Translations under genes and position numbers: made by a program
Part shown: positions 35,333 through 42,998 of the stretch, one piece after another
Position numbering within the stretch: the stretch's first letter is position 1
Layout: every line of letters starts with the position of its first letter
Notes under the pieces: model-generated
Databases searched by the model: none
The model's input: only the letters and a program-made list of their open reading frames with translations
Told to the model about the DNA's origin: nothing
Origin: Geomonas sp. RF6
GTDB taxonomy: Bacteria > Desulfobacterota > Desulfuromonadia > Geobacterales > Geobacteraceae
Reading direction: 5' to 3'
DNA length: 64,000 nt
Assembly (NCBI RefSeq): GCF_021044625.1
Contig: NZ_CP087999.1
Coordinates: 637,001 to 701,000 of the forward strand

Positions 35333-35498
35333 CTCTCCTTTGTGTTCAGTCACACGGTTTTCGGCGGGCAGCCTTGCTGCCTTGCCTACGAAGATCACTG
35401 ATCCAGGAGGGAGAGTACTTTTTACTCTCCATGGGGTTCAGTCACACAGTTGTCGGCGGCCACGACGGCCGCCTGGAAGATCACTGTCCAGGGGAGAG
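35333..35498 (-). promoter_or_regulatory. Tandem structured leader of the pilin gene (candidate riboswitch pair)
   Basis: Two related units, read on the minus strand: distal 35498-35425 and proximal 35415-35333. Each is closed by CUCUCC/GGAGAG and has conserved blocks CAGUGAUCUUC and GUGUGACUGAAC around a hairpin whose sequence differs while its pairing is kept (GGCGGCC/GGCCGCC in one; GGCAGC/GCUGCC in the other). The proximal GGAGAG is the Shine-Dalgarno region of the pilin. The GGAGAGUA ending the distal unit and UACUCUCC beginning the proximal unit form a perfect 8-bp hairpin (35410-35430) that excludes both closing stems. No known riboswitch consensus was recognised. Confidence 0.72.
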
Positions 35499-35749
35499 CT
35501 GCGCCAACTCACCGTGTCGGAGGTGCTCTACAGAGGGTCCGGTACTGGCTCGGCTCCTCGCCTCCACTCTTTCGGCTTATGCGGGCGCGGTTCTTTCCGT
35601 ACGGAGCATCTTTCTTCATACGAGCCCCCTTGCGCTTTGCACAGTCGAACTGGTTGTGTTTCTGTTGGTCTGATTTGCGTGATCTGGATTCTGAAACAAA
35701 AAGAAACTGTGGCGGGATCCCGGTGACTAGCCCTTTCTGGACAAGATTA

Positions 35750-35755
35750 AATATA
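35750..35755 (-). promoter_or_regulatory. Possible -10 element for the pilin leader transcript
   Basis: TATATT on the minus strand within an AT-rich stretch. No good -35 was found, which suits an activator-dependent promoter. Transcription from here would give a leader of about 415 bases. The CRP-like site would be centred near -71. Confidence 0.3.
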
Positions 35756-35804
35756 TCCAACGCCATACAAAGGACTAGGGAAAATTCCCTATCCATTGAT
35801 GAAT

Positions 35805-35824
35805 TTTGTGACGTCCGTCACAAA
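35805..35824. promoter_or_regulatory. CRP/FNR-type operator
   Basis: Contains TGTGA-N6-TCACA in a longer palindrome with TTTGTGACG and CGTCACAAA arms, palindromic except at the two central bases. It exactly matches the half-sites of the CRP class and lies upstream of the pilin leader. A second palindrome, AGGGAA/TTCCCT, is at 35777-35790. Confidence 0.6.
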
Positions 35825-35890
35825 CTTTAACGATCTTTTTCGGGTGGAGAGGAGGGGGTCGTTGCGCTGCAGCGAAGGGAGGAGGTGGAG

Positions 35891-36157
35891 CTAGTTGAAA
35901 TCGATGGAGACGGTGAAGGTCCCGTTCGATTCCGTTACCTGCGTCTGTCGGGAAGCTTCCGGGCCTGCTGTACTTTTCTGCGTGGCGGCGCTTCCAGCAG
36001 CCGTCATGCTGGCCGTGTCCAGGAGGGCTGATTCTGTGGGGGAGATGACCTGCGCGGATGCGGTTGCCCGCCCCTGCGCCGCTTCGGCTGCGCGTGGCGC
36101 TGCAGCCATCAGAAGGAGGAGGTAGATGATGCCGAATGTTTTGGTGGACCGTTTCAT
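35891..36157 (-). CDS. Short secreted protein with a pilin-like C-terminal strand
   Basis: An 88-residue protein with a signal peptide (about 1-26, ending AEA). The mature part is low-complexity (Ala, Ser, Thr) and ends in GTFTVSIDFN, matching the last beta-strand of the two DUF4402 pilins nearby, but the central LxFGxF region is absent. It may be a shortened pilin, a donor-strand peptide or a remnant. The start at 36157 has only a weak GAGG site; a longer frame to 36205 is less likely because it would move the signal peptide inward. Confidence 0.5.
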   Translation of the reverse strand: MKRSTKTFGIIYLLLLMAAAPRAAEAAQGRATASAQVISPTESALLDTASMTAAGSAATQKSTAGPEASRQTQVTESNGTFTVSIDFN

Positions 36158-36267
36158 ATCGTGCCTCGGGCTGGACTGCCCGGGTATCAGCACGCATGAG
36201 GCCACACCCGAAACTGCTGCAGATACGGCAACATACCACGAACTAGAGGGGAGTTGCGACGTGTCCT

Positions 36268-36378
36268 CTTTACACTGCCGCAGCTAAGGTCACGAAATCA
36301 CGAAGCCCCCGGTGTAAAGGGTGTAAAGATGTAAAAGTTAAAAGAGGGGATCACCGTGTGCAGAGCCCATCTTTACAC
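36268..36378. promoter_or_regulatory. Cluster of GTGTAAAG boxes
   Basis: GTGTAAAG occurs at 36312-36319 and 36321-36328, a variant TGTAAAAG at 36330-36337, and the inverse CTTTACAC at 36268-36275 and 36371-36378. Three lie about nine bases apart. The cluster is between the DoxX gene end and the start of the short secreted protein gene, so it probably belongs to the promoter of the latter. Confidence 0.5.
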
Positions 36379-36385
36379 CCGTCCA

Positions 36386-36784
36386 TCAGCGATGAGGCCG
36401 TCCTCTCTCGTCGAGGCTGCACGGTCCCGCGCCGAAGTAGGCGATGAGGAGGGCTCCGCCGAGCATGGAGATGTTTTTCAGGAACATGATCCTTTGCATG
36501 GAGGCCGCCATCGGATCCGCCACGGCCCAGAAGTTGTGCATGGCGAAGGTCACCGGCACGAGAAAGAGCACCAGGAGCCACGCCCCTATGCGCGTCTTCC
36601 ATCCGAGCATGACGCTCAGCGCCCCGGCGATCGCGATGATGCCTGAAAGGGGGACAGCGATCGCTGCAAGGGGCACCCCCCGTCCTGCGGCATACCCTAT
36701 GGTCTCGCTGCTGAAATGACCGGGACCGGAAATCAGGAAGATCGCGGCAAAAAGTATCCTCCCGAGCGGGACGATGTATCTCAT
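36386..36784 (-). CDS. DoxX family membrane protein
   Basis: A 132-residue protein with four predicted membrane helices (about 5-22, 44-62, 68-86, 102-120). The family pattern appears as GRILFAAIFLISGPGHF near residue 8 and a MLGWKTRIGAWLL segment. DoxX proteins are small quinone-linked or redox-stress membrane proteins in many bacteria; the precise role here is unknown. It stands alone, with 268 gene-free bases upstream. Confidence 0.88.
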   Translation of the reverse strand: MRYIVPLGRILFAAIFLISGPGHFSSETIGYAAGRGVPLAAIAVPLSGIIAIAGALSVMLGWKTRIGAWLLVLFLVPVTFAMHNFWAVADPMAASMQRIMFLKNISMLGGALLIAYFGAGPCSLDERGRPHR

Positions 36785-37052
36785 GATGCGCCTCCAGGCA
36801 TGTATACTGCGGCGCCGGCGAGGGGCGGCGTCACATCTTCCCCTTGCGCCGGGCGGTACACCTCTTTAATTATTCTGACCTTACAGCGGGGCATGTCAAA
36901 GCTTCCGCATCCCCCCGGGAAAACTGGAACTTCCGGTGCGAAAAGCGTTATTGCCTTGGCTGCGACAAACTGTTAAAACCTAGCTTTGGGTGAGAAAGAG
37001 AGCGCATGCGCATTAACGGTTCCCATGCAATGCCGACAGTGAAGGAGTGAAC

Positions 37053-38312
37053 ATGCAACAGAAAAGAAATGCCCTGAGGAAGAACAAGGCGATAGCGCTC
37101 AGCCTCATGATCGGCGCCGCCGTACTCTTCGTCATTGCACGCTATCACAAGGGGAGTGGCTGGGAGTGGGTCGCGGCCTTTTCCGAGGCCGCCATGGTCG
37201 GCGCACTGGCCGACTGGTTCGCCGTCGTCGCCCTCTTCAGGCACCCGCTGGGGGTCCCGATTCCCCACACGGCGATCATCCCGAACAAGAAGGAGACGAT
37301 CGCCGAGAACCTCGCGATCTTCATCCGTGACAAGTTCCTGGCGACCGAGTCCGTCGTCGCGAAGCTGAGAGAGCTCAATCCCGCGCAGCACCTGGCGACG
37401 TACCTCATGTCCAGGGGGAACGCGCAGTGGCTGGCGCAGGGGATCACCAGCATCATTTCCGATTCCCTCAATTTCCTTGACGACGAGCGCGTGCGCCAGG
37501 TGCTGAGGAGCGCCCTGAACGACCGGGTGGAGAAATTCGACCTCTCCACTTCCGCCGGCGCGCTCATCGACACCCTCAGAAAGGACAACCGGCACCAGGC
37601 GGTGCTCGACGACCTGCTGCAGCGTCTCGGGGGGTGGCTCGCCACGGAGGAGGCACAGGGAAAGATCGCCACCTTCATCGACAACTGGCTAAACACCGAC
37701 TACCCGCTCCTCAGCCGCTTCATCCCGAACCGCGACAACTTCGCCAAGGGAGCCGGAGAGAAGGTCGCCGGGAAAGTGAACGAGTTCATCCAGGCGGTGA
37801 ACGCGGATCCGACCCACGACGTGAGGCAGAAGTTCGACAACGCCGTGGCAGGGTTCAGCACGAAGCTCAAGTCGGACGAAGCGCTCAGGGAGAAGATCGC
37901 GGGGCTGAAGCGGGAGGCGATCAACAACGCGCAGCTCACCGACTACGTTAAGGGACTGATCAACGACCTGAAGGTGTGGCTCGCGGACGACCTCGACCGC
38001 CCCGACTCGAGAATCCAGCAGAAGATGGAGGACCTCGCGGTCGCCATCGGGAACACCCTCTCCAAGAACAGCGACCTGAAGGACTCCATAAACGAGCACC
38101 TGGAAATGATGGTGCGAAACTACGCGGAGACGATGCAGAAGGGGATCACGAAGCACATCGCCGGGACCGTGAAGCAGTGGGACGACAGGGACTTTGTGAA
38201 CGAGATCGAGCTCAGCATCGGCTCCGATCTGCAGTTCATCAGGATGAACGGCACCCTGGTCGGCGGCATGATCGGACTTCTCCTGCACTCGGTCACCCTG
38301 CTCCTGAAGTAA
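37053..38312 (+). CDS. DUF445 membrane protein
   Basis: A 419-residue protein of the DUF445 family. A hydrophobic helix near the N-terminus is followed by the family signature AAMVGALADWFAVVALFRHPLG-type block (residues about 46-67) and PHTAIIPNKKE, then a long helical periplasmic or cytoplasmic part, and a C-terminal membrane helix (GTLVGGMIGLLLHSVTLLLK-like). The start at 37053 follows AAGGAGTGAAC; the GTG at 37047 lies inside that site. Function of the family is unknown; the gene may be co-transcribed with the GNAT-kinase gene 63 bases downstream. Confidence 0.92.
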   Translation: MQQKRNALRKNKAIALSLMIGAAVLFVIARYHKGSGWEWVAAFSEAAMVGALADWFAVVALFRHPLGVPIPHTAIIPNKKETIAENLAIFIRDKFLATESVVAKLRELNPAQHLATYLMSRGNAQWLAQGITSIISDSLNFLDDERVRQVLRSALNDRVEKFDLSTSAGALIDTLRKDNRHQAVLDDLLQRLGGWLATEEAQGKIATFIDNWLNTDYPLLSRFIPNRDNFAKGAGEKVAGKVNEFIQAVNADPTHDVRQKFDNAVAGFSTKLKSDEALREKIAGLKREAINNAQLTDYVKGLINDLKVWLADDLDRPDSRIQQKMEDLAVAIGNTLSKNSDLKDSINEHLEMMVRNYAETMQKGITKHIAGTVKQWDDRDFVNEIELSIGSDLQFIRMNGTLVGGMIGLLLHSVTLLLK

Positions 38313-38375
38313 GCAACAAGGTACGGCGGGAGCGCCATGCGGCGCTCCTGCACGCTGCCTGCCGGAGGTGGAACG

Positions 38376-40349
38376 ATGGAGTGGCACCCCGACGATTTCC
38401 CCTTTATCAAGAAGCTCACGCCGGAGTACGAAAAGACGATCCGGCAGATCCCTTTCCTCAACATCGATTCACTCCTCATCCCCTCCCCCTACATACTCGA
38501 CAAGGCGATCGACGTGGACTACGACCACAGCTACGTGTGGGAGGAGAAAGGGGAGATCCTCGGCTACCTCCTGGTCTACGCCACCCCCGACCAGAAGAAG
38601 TTCCAGATCTACCGCCAGGTCACCAGCCCCTTCGGGAGGGGAAAAGGGATCGGTTCCGCCTTCGTTCTCTATCTCGCCAACACGGTCGATCCCGACTCGC
38701 ACATCTATCTCTACGTCTGGGACAAGCTGATAAGCTCCGTCGACTTCTTCACCAGCAGGGGGTTCCGGATCGAGGACCTCATCGTCTACCGCAAGATGAA
38801 GTTCCACCTCATGTCGGTCACGGCGCAGACGATCAGGGAGCGGGGACTCGCCCCGAGGAAGAAGGATGTGCCGGCGGTCGAGGAACTGAGCAAGGTCCGT
38901 CACGACGCGAAAAAGTCGGTGAAGGTTCTTTTCGACATGGTCTCCATGCTGAGCCTCGACAACTTCAACAAGGTGACCGAGGACATCAACAGGGAGACCA
39001 CCGCCCTCTTCAACACCCTCAACATGTACTCGGACAGGATCAGCACCTCGCGGAAGGTTTCGCTGAAGGAACTGATCACCGAGAGGGTGATCCCCTACCT
39101 CGAGGCGGCGGACAGCAGCTGCGAGATCCGGCTGGTCCTGAAGTCGAAGGCCCCCCCGGTCAGCGGGAGTTATCTCAGCTACAGCCGGGCCCTCATCAAC
39201 ATCGTCTCCAATGCGCTCGACGCCATAAAGGCCGCGGGTCGCCCGGGAGTCATCCGGTTCACCCTCGGGCAGGAGGAAGATCGGGTCGTTCTGTCGGTGG
39301 AGGACAACGGGATCGGGATCCCCGAGGAGAAGCTCAAGAAGGGCCCCGACGAGGTGCCGCTCTTTGTGGGGCACACCACCAAGGGGGAACAGACCGGCGA
39401 GGGGATAGGGACAAAGCAGATCTACGCCGCCTTCGGCCCGCCCCACATCGCCGTGAAAAGCAAGGTGAACGAGTGGACCCGGTGGACGATCTCCCTCCCC
39501 GTCATCACCGACAGGGATACAGCGCTCCTCGCCGACCTCGGCTCCAAGTACTTCAGGTTCATCAAGTCCACCCACAGGATCCCCCTCACCAAAGAAAGCA
39601 GCAGGAGGGACATCTCCATCTTCATCTGGCAGTTGCGGCAGATGGAGATCTTTAGCTACGACCTCGTGTACCACTTCAGCAGGTACAACAACGTGCGGGA
39701 CATCTTCCAGAACGTCATGCTGTACAGGTTTGACGGGAAGTCGTTCGAGGATCTGAAGGCAGAGCTGAAGAAGTACCGCATAGAGCACGACGTGATCCGA
39801 TCGTGGCTTCTCGGGGTTACCAAACGGATCAGCCGCAATGAAAGCTATCTCCAGGAGAATATCTCCTTCCACGAGTACAAGGGGATTCTCTTCGAGAGCT
39901 ACAGCCAGGCGATCGACCGCACCATGATCTTCACCCTCGACCCGTACAGCGGCGAGTTCCTCGTCTCCGACAGGAAGCTCGCGGAGCACCTGGACTTCGT
40001 ACCGTACCTCTCGCGCGACAAGGATGAGCTTTTGCGGGGGGAATTCATGGGGGATGTGAAGCATGACGACAGCCCGATCTATCTCGGCGTGTGGTCGGTG
40101 AAAAACAGGGAGGATCTCCAGCAAAAGCTGAAGCTGATCCAGCGGGGAGCGGAGCAGTTGCTGCAGATGGGGCTCGACAAGGAGAAGCGGCTCGCCTTTT
40201 ACAACACGACCTTCAACACCGGCGAGTGGGAGATCGACACCCTGAAGACTCCGACCCTCGCTCAGATGGCGGCGTTCAAGGACGATGAACTGGATCAGCT
40301 CGTGCGCCCCGCGGACAACGAGATGGGGGGGTTCGTCCTGGCTACCTAG
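38376..40349 (+). CDS. GNAT acetyltransferase - histidine kinase-like fusion
   Basis: A 657-residue soluble protein. Residues about 15-150 look like a GNAT N-acetyltransferase (FGRGKGIGSAFVLYL acetyl-CoA loop near 85, and FFTSRGFRIEDLI near 125). A possible H-box (VRHDAKKSVK near 174) and an ATPase core follow: N-box NIVSNALDAI near 278, DNGIGIPEE near 309, GEGIGTKQIYAAFG near 345. The C-terminal 250 residues match no domain I recognise. The start at 38376 follows GGAGGTGG. The protein could link acyl-CoA status to ATP-dependent signalling; this is inference. Confidence 0.8.
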   Translation: MEWHPDDFPFIKKLTPEYEKTIRQIPFLNIDSLLIPSPYILDKAIDVDYDHSYVWEEKGEILGYLLVYATPDQKKFQIYRQVTSPFGRGKGIGSAFVLYLANTVDPDSHIYLYVWDKLISSVDFFTSRGFRIEDLIVYRKMKFHLMSVTAQTIRERGLAPRKKDVPAVEELSKVRHDAKKSVKVLFDMVSMLSLDNFNKVTEDINRETTALFNTLNMYSDRISTSRKVSLKELITERVIPYLEAADSSCEIRLVLKSKAPPVSGSYLSYSRALINIVSNALDAIKAAGRPGVIRFTLGQEEDRVVLSVEDNGIGIPEEKLKKGPDEVPLFVGHTTKGEQTGEGIGTKQIYAAFGPPHIAVKSKVNEWTRWTISLPVITDRDTALLADLGSKYFRFIKSTHRIPLTKESSRRDISIFIWQLRQMEIFSYDLVYHFSRYNNVRDIFQNVMLYRFDGKSFEDLKAELKKYRIEHDVIRSWLLGVTKRISRNESYLQENISFHEYKGILFESYSQAIDRTMIFTLDPYSGEFLVSDRKLAEHLDFVPYLSRDKDELLRGEFMGDVKHDDSPIYLGVWSVKNREDLQQKLKLIQRGAEQLLQMGLDKEKRLAFYNTTFNTGEWEIDTLKTPTLAQMAAFKDDELDQLVRPADNEMGGFVLAT

Positions 40350-40350
40350 C

Positions 40351-40830
40351 TCACCGTGCGCCCTTGACGGCGGAAAGGAAGGCGCGGAGAAATTCCAGAG
40401 CCAGCGCGTGCAGCCCGGGGTGCTCCGACTCCCGAGGTCCCGCGATGTTGAGGATGCGCACCTTGTTCTGCGCGATCCACCCCGCGGCGGCATCGGGATC
40501 GGGATCGGCATCGAGTTGCAGCACGAGGCACGGCTTGCGATACTCCTGGCAGTAGCGGGCCGTGAGCGCCGTTCCCCCCTTCAGCCAGCCCACATTGAGG
40601 ATCAGCGTCCCGTCCGAATCGACCACATTGCGTCTCGTCCTCCTGCGGTAGTCCGCCGACGGTAGCTCCACCAAGGGGTAGCAGTCGGGGATGGCGCCGT
40701 CTTCCGCGCGGCGCCCCTTCGGGCAGCAGCCACCGACGGGGATTCCCGCCTCCATAGCCGCGTCGAGCCCGCTTCTGTCCACCCCGGTCTGCCCTCCGGA
40801 GATCACCTTTTCAATTCGGTCAGATTGCAT
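40351..40830 (-). CDS. Putative molybdenum carrier protein (YpsA/DprA-like Rossmann fold)
   Basis: A 159-residue protein with the signature IEKVISGGQTGVDRSGLDAA near residue 6 and the GWLKGGTALTARYC segment, typical of the circularly permuted YpsA-like family annotated as putative molybdenum carrier. The fold binds nucleotides or similar ligands; the molybdenum role is based on one characterised member. The start at 40830 follows CTGGAGAG; an extension to 40866 is not supported. It is convergent with the GNAT-kinase gene. Confidence 0.85.
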   Translation of the reverse strand: MQSDRIEKVISGGQTGVDRSGLDAAMEAGIPVGGCCPKGRRAEDGAIPDCYPLVELPSADYRRRTRRNVVDSDGTLILNVGWLKGGTALTARYCQEYRKPCLVLQLDADPDPDAAAGWIAQNKVRILNIAGPRESEHPGLHALALEFLRAFLSAVKGAR

Positions 40831-40905
40831 CGCTCTCCAGAGAACAGCAGCTGCATGCTTGCGCATGTTGCGGAGTTACGGCTCAAGGCAAATCCCCCCT
40901 GTCCC

Positions 40906-42212
40906 CAGCGTTGTCCGGTTAGGTTTTTGCTTTGCGTCGTTTCTGCTTTTTTCGGTTTTTTTTGGCCTCATTTTTTCGCAGTCTAGAGGCTTCAGCTGCC
41001 ATTCCAGCAGCTTCACTAGCGATTTTGTTTCTTAGCTCTCTGACACGATTGATGCTCACCCGCTCGTTATGCTGTTCTTGGCAGTAAATGGCCAGGAGAA
41101 GGTAAGTGATAAGTCCACTAAGGACCTGCACCATCACGCCATACTGGCTTCTGGCGATTAAGTGGTAGACGTTGAGGTATCGTTTCCACCAGCCAAAGAA
41201 GGTCTCTATGTTCCAACGTAGTTTGTAGGCTTCGGCCACCTGTTCAGCGGTAAGGTCATAGCGGTTTGTCGCAACCCAGTATTCCTTTCGGTCAACGCGA
41301 TAGCCAACTACTCGGAGCTCTTTCTGCCCTTCAGTGAGCCCCTTCTTGCCCAGAATAACGATGGCGTCATAAAAGACGATGTCACTGTGCGGAAGAGGAT
41401 TTTGACGGACGACCTTCTTTCTGGCTCTCTGCTGGATGCGGCAGATAAAGAGTTTGCCGTCTTCTTGCCACTGATCGAAGTCGGCGTTGCATTGGTACCC
41501 TCGATCAAGGACAGCAGTTTCGCCAGGCTGGAGGATACGGTCTACATACTGCCGCTCCACCTGGTTAGCGTCAGTCACGACCACACTCGTCGGCACACCA
41601 CGGTTCAGATCAAGGCCTACGTGGGCTTTGGCTTTATTGTGAGTGCTTGAGTACTGCGCCCAATCCATGGACATCAAAGCGTCGATGACAGATCCATCGA
41701 TGCCAACAAGGTTGCCAAGTTCTGCGTGTTGGGCGGGAATGACTTTGCGAGCCTCTTTCGCCAGTGCTCCAAAGATTTCAGTGAGTTGTTCGAGTCCACG
41801 TGTGTTGATAGCCTCAAAAAAGGCGGATTTTTTAACGCCTTTAGGTGGCGCAACACATTCCTTGGCGAAATTGTCCTGTTCCAGGGCCTGGATCAGTTCT
41901 CTTCCAGAAGAGAATTCCTGGAGATGGTAGTAGACAAGGGCCTTTAGCTGATCGTCGAATGACAGTTGCAACGGTCGGTAACCTCTCGATGTAAGTGGAG
42001 AAACAGGGGTGCATGATCTCTTTACTGGGTCGAGAAGTCTATTAAATTCATAAGGATTCTGCGGCTTTTGTCTGCTGAAGGGACGCATGTCGTAACCACT
42101 CCCGAATTACGTAGTTACGAACGCGGCGCGCGCCACCCTTCAACAGATGTCAAGCAAAAAGTACAGCAATATCAAAGATTTCAGAGAGCAAGAACCTAAC
42201 CGGACAACGCTG
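40906..42212 (-). mobile_element. IS4-family insertion sequence, copy 1
   Basis: A 1307-bp element with terminal inverted repeats starting CAGCGTTGTCCGGTTAGG and one transposase gene. It is flanked by a 9-bp direct repeat CCCTGTCCC (40897-40905 and 42213-42221). Copy 2 at 54354 is in the opposite orientation and differs by at least one base (A at 42016 giving Ser in place of Ala). Confidence 0.95.
40919..42088 (-). CDS. IS4-family transposase, copy 1
   Basis: A 389-residue DDE transposase. The first aspartate is in GIDGSVIDA near residue 129, the second in VLDRGYQCN near 195, and the IS4 YREK block is YKLRWNIETFFGWWK near 288-302. The C-terminus is strongly basic (KKNRKKQKRRKAKT). The stop codon lies inside the element's terminal inverted repeat. 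The reading frame is intact, so the element is potentially active. Confidence 0.95.
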   Translation of the reverse strand: MRPFSRQKPQNPYEFNRLLDPVKRSCTPVSPLTSRGYRPLQLSFDDQLKALVYYHLQEFSSGRELIQALEQDNFAKECVAPPKGVKKSAFFEAINTRGLEQLTEIFGALAKEARKVIPAQHAELGNLVGIDGSVIDALMSMDWAQYSSTHNKAKAHVGLDLNRGVPTSVVVTDANQVERQYVDRILQPGETAVLDRGYQCNADFDQWQEDGKLFICRIQQRARKKVVRQNPLPHSDIVFYDAIVILGKKGLTEGQKELRVVGYRVDRKEYWVATNRYDLTAEQVAEAYKLRWNIETFFGWWKRYLNVYHLIARSQYGVMVQVLSGLITYLLLAIYCQEQHNERVSINRVRELRNKIASEAAGMAAEASRLRKNEAKKNRKKQKRRKAKT

Positions 42213-42330
42213 CCCTGTCCCCCCTTCGCAAAGGGGGGGACGCGAGGCCTCGTGCCGCCCTTCATTGCAACATACTACGGCTTCCCCAGAATTCTCGGAT
42301 GAGCCTTCGCAAAGGGGGGGACGGAAGTTC
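42213..42330. repeat. Palindromic repeat interrupted by IS copy 1
   Basis: Begins CCCTGTCCCCCCTTCGCAAA and ends with a right arm CCCCAGAATTCTCGGATGAG followed by CCTTCGCAAAGGGGGGG, the same family as 7366-7591. IS copy 1 sits at its left edge; the part beyond the IS is CAAATCCCC at 40889-40896. Confidence 0.65.
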
Positions 42331-42362
42331 TCTTGCAGCGGTTCTGGCTGCCATCCCCTTTG

Positions 42363-42995
42363 CTACTTGCAAAGCTCCGTGAAAGGGACATCGAGAAGAT
42401 CCCCCGACACCTCAGCATCGTCGAAGTGCCACCACTCCGTCGCGAGGGGGCGAAATCCGGCGTTGCGCATCGCTATGGCGAGGATCTCCCTATTTTTCGC
42501 GGCTGCGGGCCCGACGTCTTTTGCGGAACTCGCCGCCCTAGGGGAGAAGTCGTCAAAGCTGGTGGGCATCTGCACCTCTCCCCCGGAGAGGTCGACGAGG
42601 GTCACATCGACGGCGGTGCCGCGGTTGTGCCGCGATCCCTTCTGCGGGTCGGCAACGTAGCGGCTGTCGGGAACGATGGACCACAAAATCTTCTGCACCG
42701 AAAGAGGGCGGTAGCAATCCCACATCTTCAGGGAAAACCCTTCCGTTTCCAGGTAGCGCTGGGCGAGCGCCAGCTTTGCCGCGGTCCGGCTGTCGAGAAA
42801 GCACCGGCCGCAGTCGTAGATGATCCTGCCGGTGAAGTTATCCGCCGTGGCATAGGGCATCTCCACCTTCACCCCCGGTGCTACCTTGGGCACTTCGACG
42901 AGCCTCTCCCCACCAGCGGCGGCGGCAGATGATCGCCACAAGGAGATCAGAAGCATAAGGGAGCAGATGATGCTGCGCATTCGGTGATTCCCCAT
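42363..42995 (-). CDS. D-Ala-D-Ala dipeptidase-like (VanX family, M15D)
   Basis: A 210-residue secreted or membrane-anchored protein with an N-terminal hydrophobic segment. The M15 zinc motif SRHNRGTAVDVTL near residue 122 and the late EWWHF near 190 supply the expected His, Asp and His ligands and the catalytic Glu. VanX-type enzymes cleave D-Ala-D-Ala or similar cell-wall dipeptides; with no vanHA genes nearby, a peptidoglycan-recycling role is more likely than resistance. An alternative start is the ATG at 42980. It follows the cupin gene by three bases. Confidence 0.88.
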   Translation of the reverse strand: MGNHRMRSIICSLMLLISLWRSSAAAAGGERLVEVPKVAPGVKVEMPYATADNFTGRIIYDCGRCFLDSRTAAKLALAQRYLETEGFSLKMWDCYRPLSVQKILWSIVPDSRYVADPQKGSRHNRGTAVDVTLVDLSGGEVQMPTSFDDFSPRAASSAKDVGPAAAKNREILAIAMRNAGFRPLATEWWHFDDAEVSGDLLDVPFTELCK

Positions 42996-42998
42996 CTG

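Noticed and set aside
35333-35498. Reading the tandem pilin leader as c-di-GMP-I (GEMM) riboswitches.
   Set aside because: The conserved GCAAACC and ACGCAAAGC-type segments of that class are missing, although tandem arrangement and gene context would have suited it.
35509-35796. A 95-codon minus-strand open frame in the pilin leader.
   Set aside because: No ribosome binding site, irregular composition, and it overlaps the presumed promoter.
42363-42995. VanX-like gene as a vancomycin-resistance gene.
   Set aside because: No vanH, vanA, vanR or vanS genes are present, and such peptidases are common in Gram-negative bacteria.
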